From the NCBI RefSeq assembly GCF_020165495.1, contig NZ_JAIUIE010000001.1, positions 806,001 to 870,000 on the forward strand: a stretch of DNA of 64,000 nt. Direction: 5' to 3'. The notes under the pieces were generated by a model. That model did not search any database, had not been told where the DNA came from, and saw nothing but the letters and a program-made list of their open reading frames with translations. Position numbers and translations under genes: made by a program. Shown one piece after another: positions 18,877 through 27,566 of the stretch; the stretch's first letter is position 1; every line of letters begins with the position of its first letter. This DNA is from Mesorhizobium sp. BR1-1-16 (GTDB lineage Bacteria; Pseudomonadota; Alphaproteobacteria; Rhizobiales; Kaistiaceae).

Positions 18877-19589
18877 TGCCCCACGGTCTTGCTCCCCTGG
18901 AACAGAGTCTTGGCCATCGCTTCACGACGATCGATCTCCTCGAACGTGCGCTGACGCATGCGAGCGCCGTGGCGGAAGCGCATCTCGGCCATGCCGCGAG
19001 CTACCAGCGGCTGGAGTTCCTGGGCGACCGCGTCTTGGCGCTGGTCATTGCCGACATGCTGATTGCCGCCTTTCCTGAGGCCGAGGAGGGCGAACTCGCG
19101 CGCCGGCTGACCGCCCTGGTGCGCAATGAGAGCTGCGCCGAGGTGGCGCTCGAAATCGGGCTCGGCAACTGGATCCGCCTTGGCGGCGGCGAGATTCAGT
19201 CTGGTGGCCGCAAGAAGGCTGCGATCCTCGGCGATGTCTGCGAGGCGGTGATCGGCGCACTTTATCTCGACGGCGGCCTTACGGTGGCGCATGATTTCAT
19301 CGCTGCCCATTGGCAGGCGCGGATGCTCAACTGGAACGGTCCGTTGCGCGACGCAAAGACGACCCTTCAGGAATGGGTCCAGGGCCGGGGCCTTGCCGCT
19401 CCGACCTATGAAATCGTGGAGCGCAGCGGTCCGGACCATGCGCCGAGTTTTCGCGTCGCTGTCACCATCGACAGCATGCCCATCGTGATCGGTGCCGGGC
19501 GATCCAAACGAGAGGCCGAGCAAAAGGCGGCGACCGCCGTTCTGGTCGCACAGGGGGTCTGGAGGCCCGAAACCCATGGCACCCATTGA
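18876..19589 (+). CDS. rnc: Ribonuclease III
   Basis: RNase III cuts double-stranded RNA in rRNA precursors and regulatory duplexes. The 237-residue product has the signature RLEFLGDRVL (about residues 45-54), the second acidic site GDVCEAVIGALYLDGG (about 128-143) and a C-terminal dsRNA-binding domain ending REAEQKAATAVL. Catalytic Glu and Asp residues are intact. It overlaps lepB by one base and era by 14 bases, the usual lepB-rnc-era operon that links RNA processing with ribosome assembly. Confidence 0.96.
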   Translation: MPHGLAPLEQSLGHRFTTIDLLERALTHASAVAEAHLGHAASYQRLEFLGDRVLALVIADMLIAAFPEAEEGELARRLTALVRNESCAEVALEIGLGNWIRLGGGEIQSGGRKKAAILGDVCEAVIGALYLDGGLTVAHDFIAAHWQARMLNWNGPLRDAKTTLQEWVQGRGLAAPTYEIVERSGPDHAPSFRVAVTIDSMPIVIGAGRSKREAEQKAATAVLVAQGVWRPETHGTH

Positions 19590-20532
19590 TGATCACACGT
19601 CCGCAGACAGGACGTCCGAAGACGCGCCTTTGAAGCCGCTCGAGACCCGCTGCGGCTTCGTGGCGCTGATCGGCGCGCCGAACGCTGGCAAGTCGACGCT
19701 GTTAAACCGTCTCGTCGGCACCAAGATTTCGATTGTCACTCACAAGGTTCAGACGACGCGCGCGATCATGCGCGGCATCGCGCTGGAAGGCGTCTCCCAG
19801 ATCATCTTCGTCGACACGCCCGGCATCTTTCGTCCGAAGCGCAGGCTTGACCGCGCCATGGTCGATACGGCCTGGGGCGGCGCCAAGGACGCCGATCTCG
19901 TCTCGCTGTTGGTCGACGCAGAACGTGGGCTTGGCGATGATGTGAACGGGATTCTTGGCAAGCTTGCGGATGTGCGCCAGCCCAAGATTCTGATCCTCAA
20001 CAAGATCGATCAGGTCCGGCGCGACGTGTTGCTCGAAATGGCCATGAAGGCCAACGATCGGGTACGCTTCGAACAGACCTTCATGATCTCGGCTCTCTCA
20101 GGCGATGGCTGCGGGGATTTCCTAAGCTATCTCGCTGGTGCTGTTCCCGCTGGACCATGGCTCTATCCCGATGATCAGGTCTCCGACCTGCCGCTCCGGG
20201 CGCTGGCGGCCGAGATCACGCGCGAGAAACTGTTCCTTCGACTGCATGACGAACTGCCCTATGCCTCGACGGTCGAGACGGAGCAGTGGAAGGATCAGGA
20301 CGATGGGTCGGCGCGGATCGAGCAGACGATCTATGTCGAGCGCGAGAGCCAGAAGCGGATCGTAATCGGCCACAAGGGCGAGACCATCAAGGCGATCTCC
20401 ATGGCGGCACGCGCCGACATTCAGCAGATGGCCGAAAAGCCCGTCCACCTGTTTCTCTTCGTCAAGGTTCGGGAAAACTGGGGTGACGATCCCGAGCGCT
20501 ATCGCGAGATGGGGATTGAATTTCCGAGATAG
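19576..20532 (+). CDS. era: GTPase Era
   Basis: Era is a 30S-assembly GTPase that binds the 3' end of 16S rRNA. The 318-residue product shows G1 GAPNAGKST (residues 33-41), G2 VQTTRA, G3 DTPGIF, G4 LNKID and a C-terminal KH domain with ESQKRIVIGHKGE. An N-terminal tail of about 20 residues precedes the G domain. ATG at 19576 overlaps the end of rnc by 14 nt, supporting coupling. In many rhizobia recO follows era; here the next gene is an unrelated minus-strand regulator. Confidence 0.96.
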   Translation: MAPIDDHTSADRTSEDAPLKPLETRCGFVALIGAPNAGKSTLLNRLVGTKISIVTHKVQTTRAIMRGIALEGVSQIIFVDTPGIFRPKRRLDRAMVDTAWGGAKDADLVSLLVDAERGLGDDVNGILGKLADVRQPKILILNKIDQVRRDVLLEMAMKANDRVRFEQTFMISALSGDGCGDFLSYLAGAVPAGPWLYPDDQVSDLPLRALAAEITREKLFLRLHDELPYASTVETEQWKDQDDGSARIEQTIYVERESQKRIVIGHKGETIKAISMAARADIQQMAEKPVHLFLFVKVRENWGDDPERYREMGIEFPR

Positions 20533-20570
20533 CCGCTAAAGGTCGGCCGGCGCCTCGCGGAGCGGTAGGC

Positions 20571-21488
20571 TCAGGGAGCGTCCGCTGAGTGGGCGTTCGC
20601 CGATCCCGCTTCGATCAGGATCACCAGCAGCGAAGCCACCAGATTGGCGAGTTCGTCGAACAGCCGAAAATCCTCGACGCCACCGGCAGATTGAGCGCCG
20701 GTACTGAGAAGGCCGTCCATCTCGGCGATCTGCATCACCTGACGGATATGCGCTCGCGAGACGCTGAACTGACGAGCCAGGGCGGCGACGGACTGCGGTG
20801 GCCGGCCACTGGCGATTCTGAACATCGTGACGACGGCAATCGCAAGTCCGCCGTTGCGTTCGGCGAGCGCGCGAAGCCGAGGGGCGTGGTCGAGAAGGCG
20901 AAGACCAGACTTGTTCAGCGAGATGAGCGCCCATTCGGCCCTGCGGACGAATGCCTCGTTGTCATCGAGGCCCATGAGGATATGGGCGTGCTGCGGAAAG
21001 AGACGCGCGATCATCTCATAGAGCCGCCGCCAGAGGCCATCCAGCACCTCGTTCATTTCCGCGGTCGGCACGATGGGCCTTGCGCGCCCATCCTCGACGC
21101 TCGGACCGGCCGTGAGCAAGCCAGCCCAGCGCAACGTCGACGCGATCGCGCGTGCCCGTCCGCGACTGCAGATTTGCCATTCTTCGCAAAAAGCAGCGAG
21201 ACGGACCTTTGAAAGTCTGTGGCCTCTTCTATCGGGCGAATGGTGGAGATGGCGCGCGGACAGCATTACAAGGAACCGGCCGCGATCGTTCATAACAATA
21301 TGCAATAGCGGACGGGACGTATAATTCTCAAGTAATTCGACTAAAAGCGCGGTAACCTCAGAATTATACTGCGGCAACGCTCGCAAAGCTTTTGCCCCCG
21401 CCGCCACTGCTTCATTGGCAGTTCCCTGCCACGAGGCAGAGATCGGCGTGTCGAAATCTATCACCACAACCTGCCGACCTCGCTCCAT
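20571..21488 (-). CDS. Orphan regulator-like protein with two helix-turn-helix regions
   Basis: The 305-residue product has two regions that look like winged-helix DNA-binding modules. The first is around residues 95-130 (CEEWQICSRGRARAIASTL). The second is around 215-255 (SVAALARQFSVSRAHIRQVM, then IAEMDGLL). No ligand-binding or phosphoacceptor domain is recognised. The architecture suggests a duplicated MarR/GntR-like fold, but I cannot place the family. The N-terminal coding half lies in DNA of about 45-53% GC by hand count, whereas the C-terminal half is near 63%, so the gene sits on a composition boundary. It has no plus-strand partner and a long, gene-poor upstream region. The start at 21488 is uncertain because no clear ribosome binding site precedes it. 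Confidence 0.6.
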   Translation of the reverse strand: MERGRQVVVIDFDTPISASWQGTANEAVAAGAKALRALPQYNSEVTALLVELLENYTSRPLLHIVMNDRGRFLVMLSARHLHHSPDRRGHRLSKVRLAAFCEEWQICSRGRARAIASTLRWAGLLTAGPSVEDGRARPIVPTAEMNEVLDGLWRRLYEMIARLFPQHAHILMGLDDNEAFVRRAEWALISLNKSGLRLLDHAPRLRALAERNGGLAIAVVTMFRIASGRPPQSVAALARQFSVSRAHIRQVMQIAEMDGLLSTGAQSAGGVEDFRLFDELANLVASLLVILIEAGSANAHSADAP

Positions 21489-22121
21489 TTGGGTTCGTCG
21501 TACGAATCAACGCCTACCTGCGGTTTTCGTTCGGCGATTTGAAACTGATCCATTTTTTGCCATTCCGCCGGGTAGGGCAAGCCGATATGTTTCACGCGGG
21601 GTGGCAAAAAGTACAGCAGTTTCAATTGTATCGGTGAATCATGAGCGCGTGCCGCAGACATGCGGCGCGATGGAACTTGCTGTGCTGAACGATGTACTCT
21701 TCAGGAGCAGTCATGACGTTGATGAGGCCGGTGGATCCGGCGGTGAGCATCTATCCTCTACCTATGAGTGCGCGTCGAGCTCGCTATGAAGCAAGAAACG
21801 CCCGGCGTCATCGCTTGAGATTGCCCAAGGGCCATCCCTATCGCAGTCTGCCGACATGGCTTCCCTACAAGCTAGCAATACTGATCAGCCGCAGTCAAAA
21901 CCAGAATAAATAACGGTTGAACTGCGATCCGCAGGGATCGGCAGCTGTGATGCACGGAAGTGTAGGAAAAACAGATTCCTGAAGGATAGCGCCTGAAGGA
22001 ACACTGATTTCGACAGACGAAAGCTGTCTCTGGCGAGGCGTAGACTTTCACGCCGAGCGCCTGAAACAAGGGCTAGCGGACTGGCAGTGTTGACCGCTGA
22101 AGCGGATCAATCATAACCGCT
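21489..22121. other. Gene-poor, lower-GC region upstream of the orphan regulator
   Basis: About 630 nt without a convincing gene. Row counts give 45-60% GC, below the window norm. Short open frames near 21415-21789 (+), 21461-21661 (-) and 21692-21913 (+) have poor starts and no recognisable domains. The inverted repeat at 21554-21610 is the clearest structure. Short direct repeats CCTGAAGGA occur near 21977 and 21992. The region could contain a decayed mobile element or an unrecognised small RNA, and I can prove neither. Confidence 0.5.
21554..21610. repeat. 57-bp interrupted inverted repeat
   Basis: TTTTTGCCA (21554-21562) and TGGCAAAAA (21602-21610) are perfect 9-bp inverted copies separated by 39 nt. 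It lies 66 bp upstream of the orphan regulator's start codon. The arrangement suits a two-site operator, a transcript hairpin or a remnant of a small transposable element. Confidence 0.5.
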
Positions 22122-22529
22122 CTAGCCTTCAGGTTCGTCGAGATGCGAGGGCAGGGCGCTATCGAACCCCTTTGCAGCGCTACGGCGGCTGCCGACCCAG
22201 ATATTATGTTGGGCGGGAAAACGGTCGGGCTCGTCCAGCGAGGCGAGGGTGACGTCGACGCGGATGTTGTCGTCGGTCATCGTCATCATCAGGGGCGTGC
22301 CACAATCGGCGCAGAAATGCCGCCGGCCAAGCGCGGACGATTCGTGGATCGCTGGTTCGCCGGCCGTCAGATGGAAGGCGGCGGCGTCAAACGTTGCCCA
22401 AGTCAAGAACAGCGCCCCGCCCGCGAGTTGGCAGAGGCGACAATGGCAGTGGCAAACGAGGCGCGGCGGTTTGTCGATCCGGTAATGGATCCGGCCGCAC
22501 AGGCAGCCGCCGGTAATGGCGTCGCTCAC
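22122..22529 (-). CDS. GFA/CENP-V family zinc protein
   Basis: The 135-residue product has the GFA-fold cysteine pattern: GGCLCGRIHY (about residues 7-16), CHCHCRLCQ (about 26-34) and FCADCGTPL (about 72-80). These ligands bind two zinc ions in the family. Some members were proposed to catalyse glutathione-formaldehyde adduct formation, but most have no proven reaction, so I infer no substrate. The start is GTG at 22529, overlapping the exonuclease III stop as GTGA, so the two genes are coupled. Confidence 0.85.
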   Translation of the reverse strand: MSDAITGGCLCGRIHYRIDKPPRLVCHCHCRLCQLAGGALFLTWATFDAAAFHLTAGEPAIHESSALGRRHFCADCGTPLMMTMTDDNIRVDVTLASLDEPDRFPAQHNIWVGSRRSAAKGFDSALPSHLDEPEG

Positions 22530-23308
22530 AGTGAAAGCTCGACGAAGACCGGCACATGGTCTGACGGCTTCTCCCAGGCGCGGACATGCTTGTCGATTCC
22601 GACCGACACAAGATGATCGGCGGCCGGCGGCGAAAGCAGCAGATGGTCGATGCGGATGCCGTTGTTCTTCTGCCAGGCTCCGGCTTGGTAGTCCCAGAAC
22701 GTGTAAAGCCCGCCTGCATCCGTCGTGGCGCGCAGCGCATCGGCAAAACCGAGCGCTTCGATCGCGCGCAGTGCCTGGCGGCTCTCGGGCTGGAACAGCG
22801 CGTCGGCCGTCCAGAGCGATGGATCCTTGGCGTCGCGCGGCTCGAGGATGACATTGTAGTCACCGCCTAGCACCAGCGGTTCCTCGGTCAGGAGCCGCGA
22901 CGCGGCCCAGGTCCTGAGCCGCTCCATCCAGGCAAGCTTGTAGGTGAATTTCTCGGTGCCGATGGGATTGCCGTTCGGCAGGTAGAGCGAAACGACGCGA
23001 AGGGCGCCCGACGGCACTGAGAACACGCCTTCGATGAAGCGCGCCTGTTCGTCGCCATCATCGCCGGGCAGGCCGCGATTGACCTCGTCGAAGGGCAGCT
23101 TCGAGAGCAAGGCGACGCCGTTGAAGCCCTTCTGGCCATGCGTCGCGACATTGTAGCCGAGATCCTCGAAGGCCGTGGACGGAAAGCCCTCGTCGACCGT
23201 CTTGATCTCCTGCAGGCAGACGATGTCCGGCTGGGCCTCGCGCACCCAGGCGACGGCCGTCTCGATGCGGGCCCTCACTCCATTGATGTTCCAGGTGGCT
23301 ATCTTCAT
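22526..23308 (-). CDS. xth: Exodeoxyribonuclease III
   Basis: Exonuclease III is an AP endonuclease and 3'-phosphodiesterase of base-excision repair. The 260-residue product starts MKIATWNINGVRAR and has LQEIKTVDEGFP (catalytic Glu), SLYLPNGNP, GGDYNVIL and the C-terminal KPSDHVPVFVEL with the active-site Asp-His pair. All key residues are present. ATG at 23308 gives the exact family start; a longer in-frame extension lacks similarity. It overlaps the GFA gene by 4 nt. Confidence 0.94.
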   Translation of the reverse strand: MKIATWNINGVRARIETAVAWVREAQPDIVCLQEIKTVDEGFPSTAFEDLGYNVATHGQKGFNGVALLSKLPFDEVNRGLPGDDGDEQARFIEGVFSVPSGALRVVSLYLPNGNPIGTEKFTYKLAWMERLRTWAASRLLTEEPLVLGGDYNVILEPRDAKDPSLWTADALFQPESRQALRAIEALGFADALRATTDAGGLYTFWDYQAGAWQKNNGIRIDHLLLSPPAADHLVSVGIDKHVRAWEKPSDHVPVFVELSL

Positions 23309-23515
23309 GGGCGGCACACTAGTGCGAGAGCGCGCCGGTGCATAGGTCGCCGCGTCCTCATCCACGTCCGCTTCGGAAATGTCGTTCCGGTTCATTCGGT
23401 CGCAGCATCGAAGGGGCACCGCGCCGGCTGAGAATTCGTATATACCGTCGCGGTCCGCTGGAGCGTGACGGCGGCTGAAGGCTCAGGACGGGCTTGCCGA
23501 AGGGGAGACGACACG

Positions 23516-24988
23516 TTGGATGTACAGACGAGCGCCGTGGCGGATCCAACCGTCGAACCGCCTCTCAAAGGCATGGCGCGACGCATTGCGGTTCTGGTGG
23601 TCCTTCTCGCCTTCTTCATGGACATCCTCGACGGCACTATCGTCAATGTGGCCATACCCTCGATCCAGAACGGTATCGGCGCAGACTACGCTGCCATCCA
23701 GTGGATCGTCGCCGGCTATGCGCTCACCTTTGCGCTGTTCCTGATCCCGGGCGGCCGGCTCGGCGATATCTACGGCTACAAGACGATGTTTCTGATCGGC
23801 ATGGCGGGCTTCACGTTTGCCTCAGCTGTCTGCGGCTTCTCGACGACGGGCCATGGCCTTGTGGCCGCCCGCCTGTTCCAGGGGGCGACTGCGGCGATCA
23901 TGGTCCCGCAGATCATGTCGATGATCCAGATACTCTATGTCGATCCGCGCGAAAGGCAGCACATCTCGGCCTATTACGGCGCCATTGCGGGCCTTGCCAG
24001 CGTGCTGGGGCCGATCCTCGGGGCGCTGCTGGTGGCAAGCAGCCTCTTCGGCCTCGGCTGGCGCATGATCTTCCTCGTCAATGTCCCGGTCGGTATTTTC
24101 GCGCTCGTCGCCGCCTGGTTCGCGCTGCCGAACGCGCGATCGCCGCATCCGCTGAAGCTCGACCTGACCGGCACGGTGCTGGCGCTGCTGGCGATGAGCC
24201 TCCTGACCTTCCCGCTCATTCAGGGCCGCGAGCAGGGTTGGCCGCTCTGGGGCTTCGTCATGATCGCGGCGTCCTTTCCGGCCTTCTTGCTGTTCGCCTG
24301 GAGCCAGCGGCGGCGTGATCGCATCGACGGTTCGCCGCTCGTTGTTCCCGGCCTTTTTCGCTACCGGTCCTTTGTCATGGGCATCCTGATCGCCGGCAGC
24401 TTTTTCGGCGTCGTCGGCGGCTTCTTCCTGACACAGACGCTTTACATGCAGCTCGGTCTCGGATTCTCCGTGCTCGAGGCGGGCCTGACGGGCATCCCGT
24501 TCTCGCTCGGCGTCGCGGTAGCGGCGGGGGCGTCGGGTCCGCTGCTCGTGCCGCGCTTCGGGCGTCTTGTGCTGACCGTAGGCTGCTTCGTGCTGGCCGC
24601 CGCCATCGCGGGCCTTGGCGTAACGGCGGATTGGCTCGGTCACGACGTGACGCCGGTCGACATGATCCCGACGCTGATCATCGGTGGCATCGGCATGGGG
24701 CTGATCGTCTCGCCGGTATTCAATTTCGTGCTGGTCGACGTGCCCGTGCGCCACGCCGGCTCGGCTTCGGGCGTCGTCAGTGCCGTCGGCCAGGTCGGCA
24801 CCGCGATGGGAATCGCGCTGACCGGGGTCGTGTTCTTTGGCCGTCTCGCCATCACGGCGCAGGATTTCGTCAGCGCCTTCGTCTGGTCGACCGGCTTCGG
24901 AGCGGCCGCGATGGTGATCGTCGGCTTCCTGACCTTTTTCCTGCCGCGCTATGCAAGGCCCAAGGAGGGCGTGTTCGGCGCGCATTGA
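23516..24988 (+). CDS. MFS drug/metabolite exporter, DHA2 (EmrB/QacA) type
   Basis: The 490-residue inner-membrane protein has about 14 predicted helices. It shows the DHA2 start LAFFMDILDGTIVNVAIPSI, read as cores FMDILDGTIVNVA and GGRLGDIYGYK (motif A), and GLASVLGPILGALL (motif C), the mark of antiporters. Such transporters export drugs or metabolites with proton exchange; the substrate is unknown. The likely start is TTG at 23516 because AGGGGAG lies 8-9 bp upstream. A GTG at 23465 is in frame but gives an unusually long tail. It is divergent from xth. Confidence 0.88.
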   Translation: MDVQTSAVADPTVEPPLKGMARRIAVLVVLLAFFMDILDGTIVNVAIPSIQNGIGADYAAIQWIVAGYALTFALFLIPGGRLGDIYGYKTMFLIGMAGFTFASAVCGFSTTGHGLVAARLFQGATAAIMVPQIMSMIQILYVDPRERQHISAYYGAIAGLASVLGPILGALLVASSLFGLGWRMIFLVNVPVGIFALVAAWFALPNARSPHPLKLDLTGTVLALLAMSLLTFPLIQGREQGWPLWGFVMIAASFPAFLLFAWSQRRRDRIDGSPLVVPGLFRYRSFVMGILIAGSFFGVVGGFFLTQTLYMQLGLGFSVLEAGLTGIPFSLGVAVAAGASGPLLVPRFGRLVLTVGCFVLAAAIAGLGVTADWLGHDVTPVDMIPTLIIGGIGMGLIVSPVFNFVLVDVPVRHAGSASGVVSAVGQVGTAMGIALTGVVFFGRLAITAQDFVSAFVWSTGFGAAAMVIVGFLTFFLPRYARPKEGVFGAH

Positions 24989-25121
24989 AGTGGTTTTCGG
25001 ACTTGGCGACATGGTCGCGTCTTGGCGTGGTGATCTCCCGACCCTAGTTTGAAGCGCGGGGCCGCAACGGTCCCGATTGCAATCCGCCGGGTTTGCCGGT
25101 GGCCGTTCAAGGGAGAAACGA

Positions 25122-25547
25122 ATGCCGACACGTATTTCGGACGCCGAATGGCAGGGCGATCTCAAGGCCGGCAAAGGTTCGGTGAAACTCGGCAGCGGAG
25201 CCTATGAGGGCCAGTACAATTTCTCGTCGCGCTTCGAGAACGGCGTTGGCACCAATCCCGAGGAACTAATCGCCGCGGCGCATGCCGCCTGCTTCTCGAT
25301 GGCGCTGGCTGCCGGCCTGAGCGGCGCCGGCCACACGGTCGACAGTGTCAAGACGACCGCGAAGGTCAAGGTCGATCCGGTTTCCGGCGGCTTCGAGATC
25401 ACGTCGATCCAGCTCGTTACGGAAGCGAAGGTGCAGGGCATCGACAAGGCGGCTTTCGATGAGATCGCGGCAGCGACCAAGGAAGGATGCCCGGTCTCCA
25501 AGGCGCTGAAGGCCGTGCCGATCTCGCTCGACGCCAAGCTCGTCTGA
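25122..25547 (+). CDS. OsmC-family organic hydroperoxide reductase
   Basis: The 141-residue product matches the OsmC/Ohr fold, with the redox cysteines in [10 protein letters not shown] (about residue 61) and [10 protein letters not shown] (about 126). It also has [16 protein letters not shown] and a C-terminal [10 protein letters not shown] strand. These enzymes reduce organic hydroperoxides with thiols. The sequence is closer to OsmC than Ohr, but I do not separate them with certainty. GGGAGAA supports ATG at 25122. It is followed by a strong hairpin at 25563. Confidence 0.9.
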   Translation: MPTRISDAEWQGDLKAGKGSVKLGSGAYEGQYNFSSRFENGVGTNPEELIAAAHAACFSMALAAGLSGAGHTVDSVKTTAKVKVDPVSGGFEITSIQLVTEAKVQGIDKAAFDEIAAATKEGCPVSKALKAVPISLDAKLV

Positions 25548-25562
25548 GAGAGTGCAATTGTC

Positions 25563-25597
25563 CCAGCCGGCATGCCTTGACCGGGCAGGCCGGCTGG
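25563..25597 (+). terminator. Strong hairpin after osmC
   Basis: CCAGCCGGC (25563-25571) pairs with GCCGGCTGG (25589-25597), and inner TGCC/GGCA bases extend the stem. No U tract follows, so it is either a Rho-assisted terminator or an mRNA-stabilising structure between osmC and amn. Confidence 0.5.
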
Positions 25598-25628
25598 CGG
25601 ACAGTCTCGCCCCATTGAGGGGTGCATG

Positions 25629-27128
25629 ATGACACGAGACTATCCGCGCGAGACGATCCCGTTCGATCTGCCGCCTCCGTTTCCCACTGAAGGCTTCACG
25701 GACGCCGTCGAGGCCGTCGCCCGGCTGATCGAAATCTACGACGCCCATACCAAGCACTTGCGCGATCGATTCTTCGCCATGCTGAAGGGCGACGTGCCGG
25801 CAGGCCGCGTCCGCGCCACTTACCCGCAGATCGCGATCAGCACCTCAAGCTTCGCCAAGGTCGACACGCGCCTTGCCTATGGCCATGTATCCGGACCGGG
25901 CGACTACGCAACCACAGTGACGCAGCCGGATCTGTTCCGGACCTATCTGACCGAGCAGATCCGCCTGCTGCTGCGCAATCACGGCGTCCCCGTGATGATC
26001 GGGCCGTCGAGCCTGCCGATCCCGTTGCATTTCGCGTTTCCAAACGGCGTCCATGTCGAGGGCGAGCTCGCCGAGCGGATCGCGCGTCCGCTGCGCGACA
26101 TTTTCGATGTCCCGGATCTCGCCGTCACCGATGATGCGATTGTCAACGGCACCTATGAACCCGTGCCGGGCACGCCCCTGCCGCTGGCCCCGTTCACGGC
26201 ACCGCGGATCGATTATTCGCTGTTCCGGCTCGCCCACTACACGGCGACCGGGGCCGAGCACTTCCAGAATTTTGTGCTCTTCACCAACTACCAGTTTTAC
26301 ATCGACGAGTTCTGCGTTCGCGCCCGAAAGCTGATGGCCGAGGGCGGGGGTGGCTATTCGGCCTTCGTCGAACCCGGCAATCTCGTGACTCCGGCCGGGC
26401 ACCAGGAGCCGATTTCAGGCCGCGCGCCACCACGCCTGCCGCAGATGCCGGCCTATCATCTGAAATTCGGCGCCTCAGCCGGCATCACGATGATCAATAT
26501 CGGCGTTGGCCCTTCCAACGCCAAGACGATCACCGACCATGTCGCGGTGCTGCGCCCGCATGCCTGGCTCATGCTTGGCCATTGCGCGGGCCTCAGGAAC
26601 AGCCAGGCGCTTGGCGATTATGTCCTGGCGCATGGCTACGTCCGCGAAGACCACGTCCTCGATGCCGATCTGCCGAGTTGGATCCCGATCCCGCCGCTCG
26701 CCGAAGTGCAGGTGGCGCTGGAAGAGGCTGTCGAGGAAGTCACCGGGCTTGAGGGCTATGATCTGAAGCGGATCATGCGCACTGGCACGGTCGCCACGAT
26801 CGACAACCGCAACTGGGAACTGCGCGACCATCGGGAGCCGGTGCAGCGGTTCTCGCAGTCGCGCGCGGTAGCGCTCGATATGGAATCGGCCACCATCGCT
26901 GCCAACGGCTTCCGCTTCCGCGTGCCCTATGGAACGCTGCTCTGCGTTTCCGACAAGCCTCTGCATGGTGAATTGAAGCTGCCCGGCATGGCCTCGGAGT
27001 TCTATCGCACGCAGGTCGGACAGCATCTCGAGATCGGGATCCGAGCACTGGAAAAGCTGCGCGAGATGGCGCCGGAGCGGCTCCATTCGCGCAAGCTTCG
27101 CAGCTTCACCGAGCCATCTTTCCAATAG
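25629..27128 (+). CDS. amn: AMP nucleosidase
   Basis: Amn hydrolyses AMP to adenine and ribose 5-phosphate, controlling adenylate pools. The 499-residue product has the N-terminal Amn-specific domain and a C-terminal nucleoside-phosphorylase fold, with [39 protein letters not shown] and [17 protein letters not shown]. The Glu of DMESAT is the base-binding residue of the fold. GAGGGG is 6 nt from ATG 25629, better than the preceding ATG at 25626. It is followed 21 bp later by a hypothetical gene. Confidence 0.93.
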   Translation: MTRDYPRETIPFDLPPPFPTEGFTDAVEAVARLIEIYDAHTKHLRDRFFAMLKGDVPAGRVRATYPQIAISTSSFAKVDTRLAYGHVSGPGDYATTVTQPDLFRTYLTEQIRLLLRNHGVPVMIGPSSLPIPLHFAFPNGVHVEGELAERIARPLRDIFDVPDLAVTDDAIVNGTYEPVPGTPLPLAPFTAPRIDYSLFRLAHYTATGAEHFQNFVLFTNYQFYIDEFCVRARKLMAEGGGGYSAFVEPGNLVTPAGHQEPISGRAPPRLPQMPAYHLKFGASAGITMINIGVGPSNAKTITDHVAVLRPHAWLMLGHCAGLRNSQALGDYVLAHGYVREDHVLDADLPSWIPIPPLAEVQVALEEAVEEVTGLEGYDLKRIMRTGTVATIDNRNWELRDHREPVQRFSQSRAVALDMESATIAANGFRFRVPYGTLLCVSDKPLHGELKLPGMASEFYRTQVGQHLEIGIRALEKLREMAPERLHSRKLRSFTEPSFQ

Positions 27129-27149
27129 CGGGCCGGCGGGGCAGGTCGG

Positions 27150-27560
27150 ATGGCCTATGCGATCAAGGCGGCTGTGGCCGATATCGCTGCGGCCCATTTC
27201 GCCTTCGAAGCCGCCAAGACAATGTATGGCGGCAAGCAGATCAGCGTCGGCGACACAATCTATCTCTTCGCGAGCGAAAATGAGGGCGGGCGCGGCCTGT
27301 TCGCGCGCGGCGCGGTAACGCGGGCAGATGCAGTTCCCCTCGCCGCGGGCATTGCGAGGCAAACGCCGCGCGTCTCGATCGCGGTGCGCGTAACCGGCCG
27401 CGCACTGCGTCCGCTCGGGCGGCTCGAACTGAAGCCGCTCAAGGAATGGGGCGATGACCAGCCCGGGACGGAGCTCAATTTCAAGTTCTACCGGCAGGCG
27501 ACCGACAAGATCGTCGGCCTCTCGGACGAGGCCGCAGCCTTTCTCGAGACCTTCTTTTGA
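27150..27560 (+). CDS. Conserved-looking hypothetical protein, possibly PUA/EVE-like
   Basis: The 136-residue product has no signal or membrane segment. Its centre, VGDTIYLFASENEGGRGLFARG, read as cores DTIYLFASENEGG and GLFARGAV, resembles the beta-barrel entry of EVE/PUA-like domains that bind modified bases. An RVSIAVRVTGRALRPLG strand and a C-terminal helix ending AAAFLETFF follow. The likeness is weak and I do not assert a function. It lies 21 bp after amn and may be co-transcribed with it. Confidence 0.55.
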   Translation: MAYAIKAAVADIAAAHFAFEAAKTMYGGKQISVGDTIYLFASENEGGRGLFARGAVTRADAVPLAAGIARQTPRVSIAVRVTGRALRPLGRLELKPLKEWGDDQPGTELNFKFYRQATDKIVGLSDEAAAFLETFF

Positions 27561-27566
27561 GCAGAC

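Noticed and set aside
21692-21913. 73-codon plus-strand frame in the low-GC patch
   Set aside because: Its basic C-terminal stretch looks superficially like part of a transposase or ribosomal protein, but there is no motif, convincing start or homologous context.
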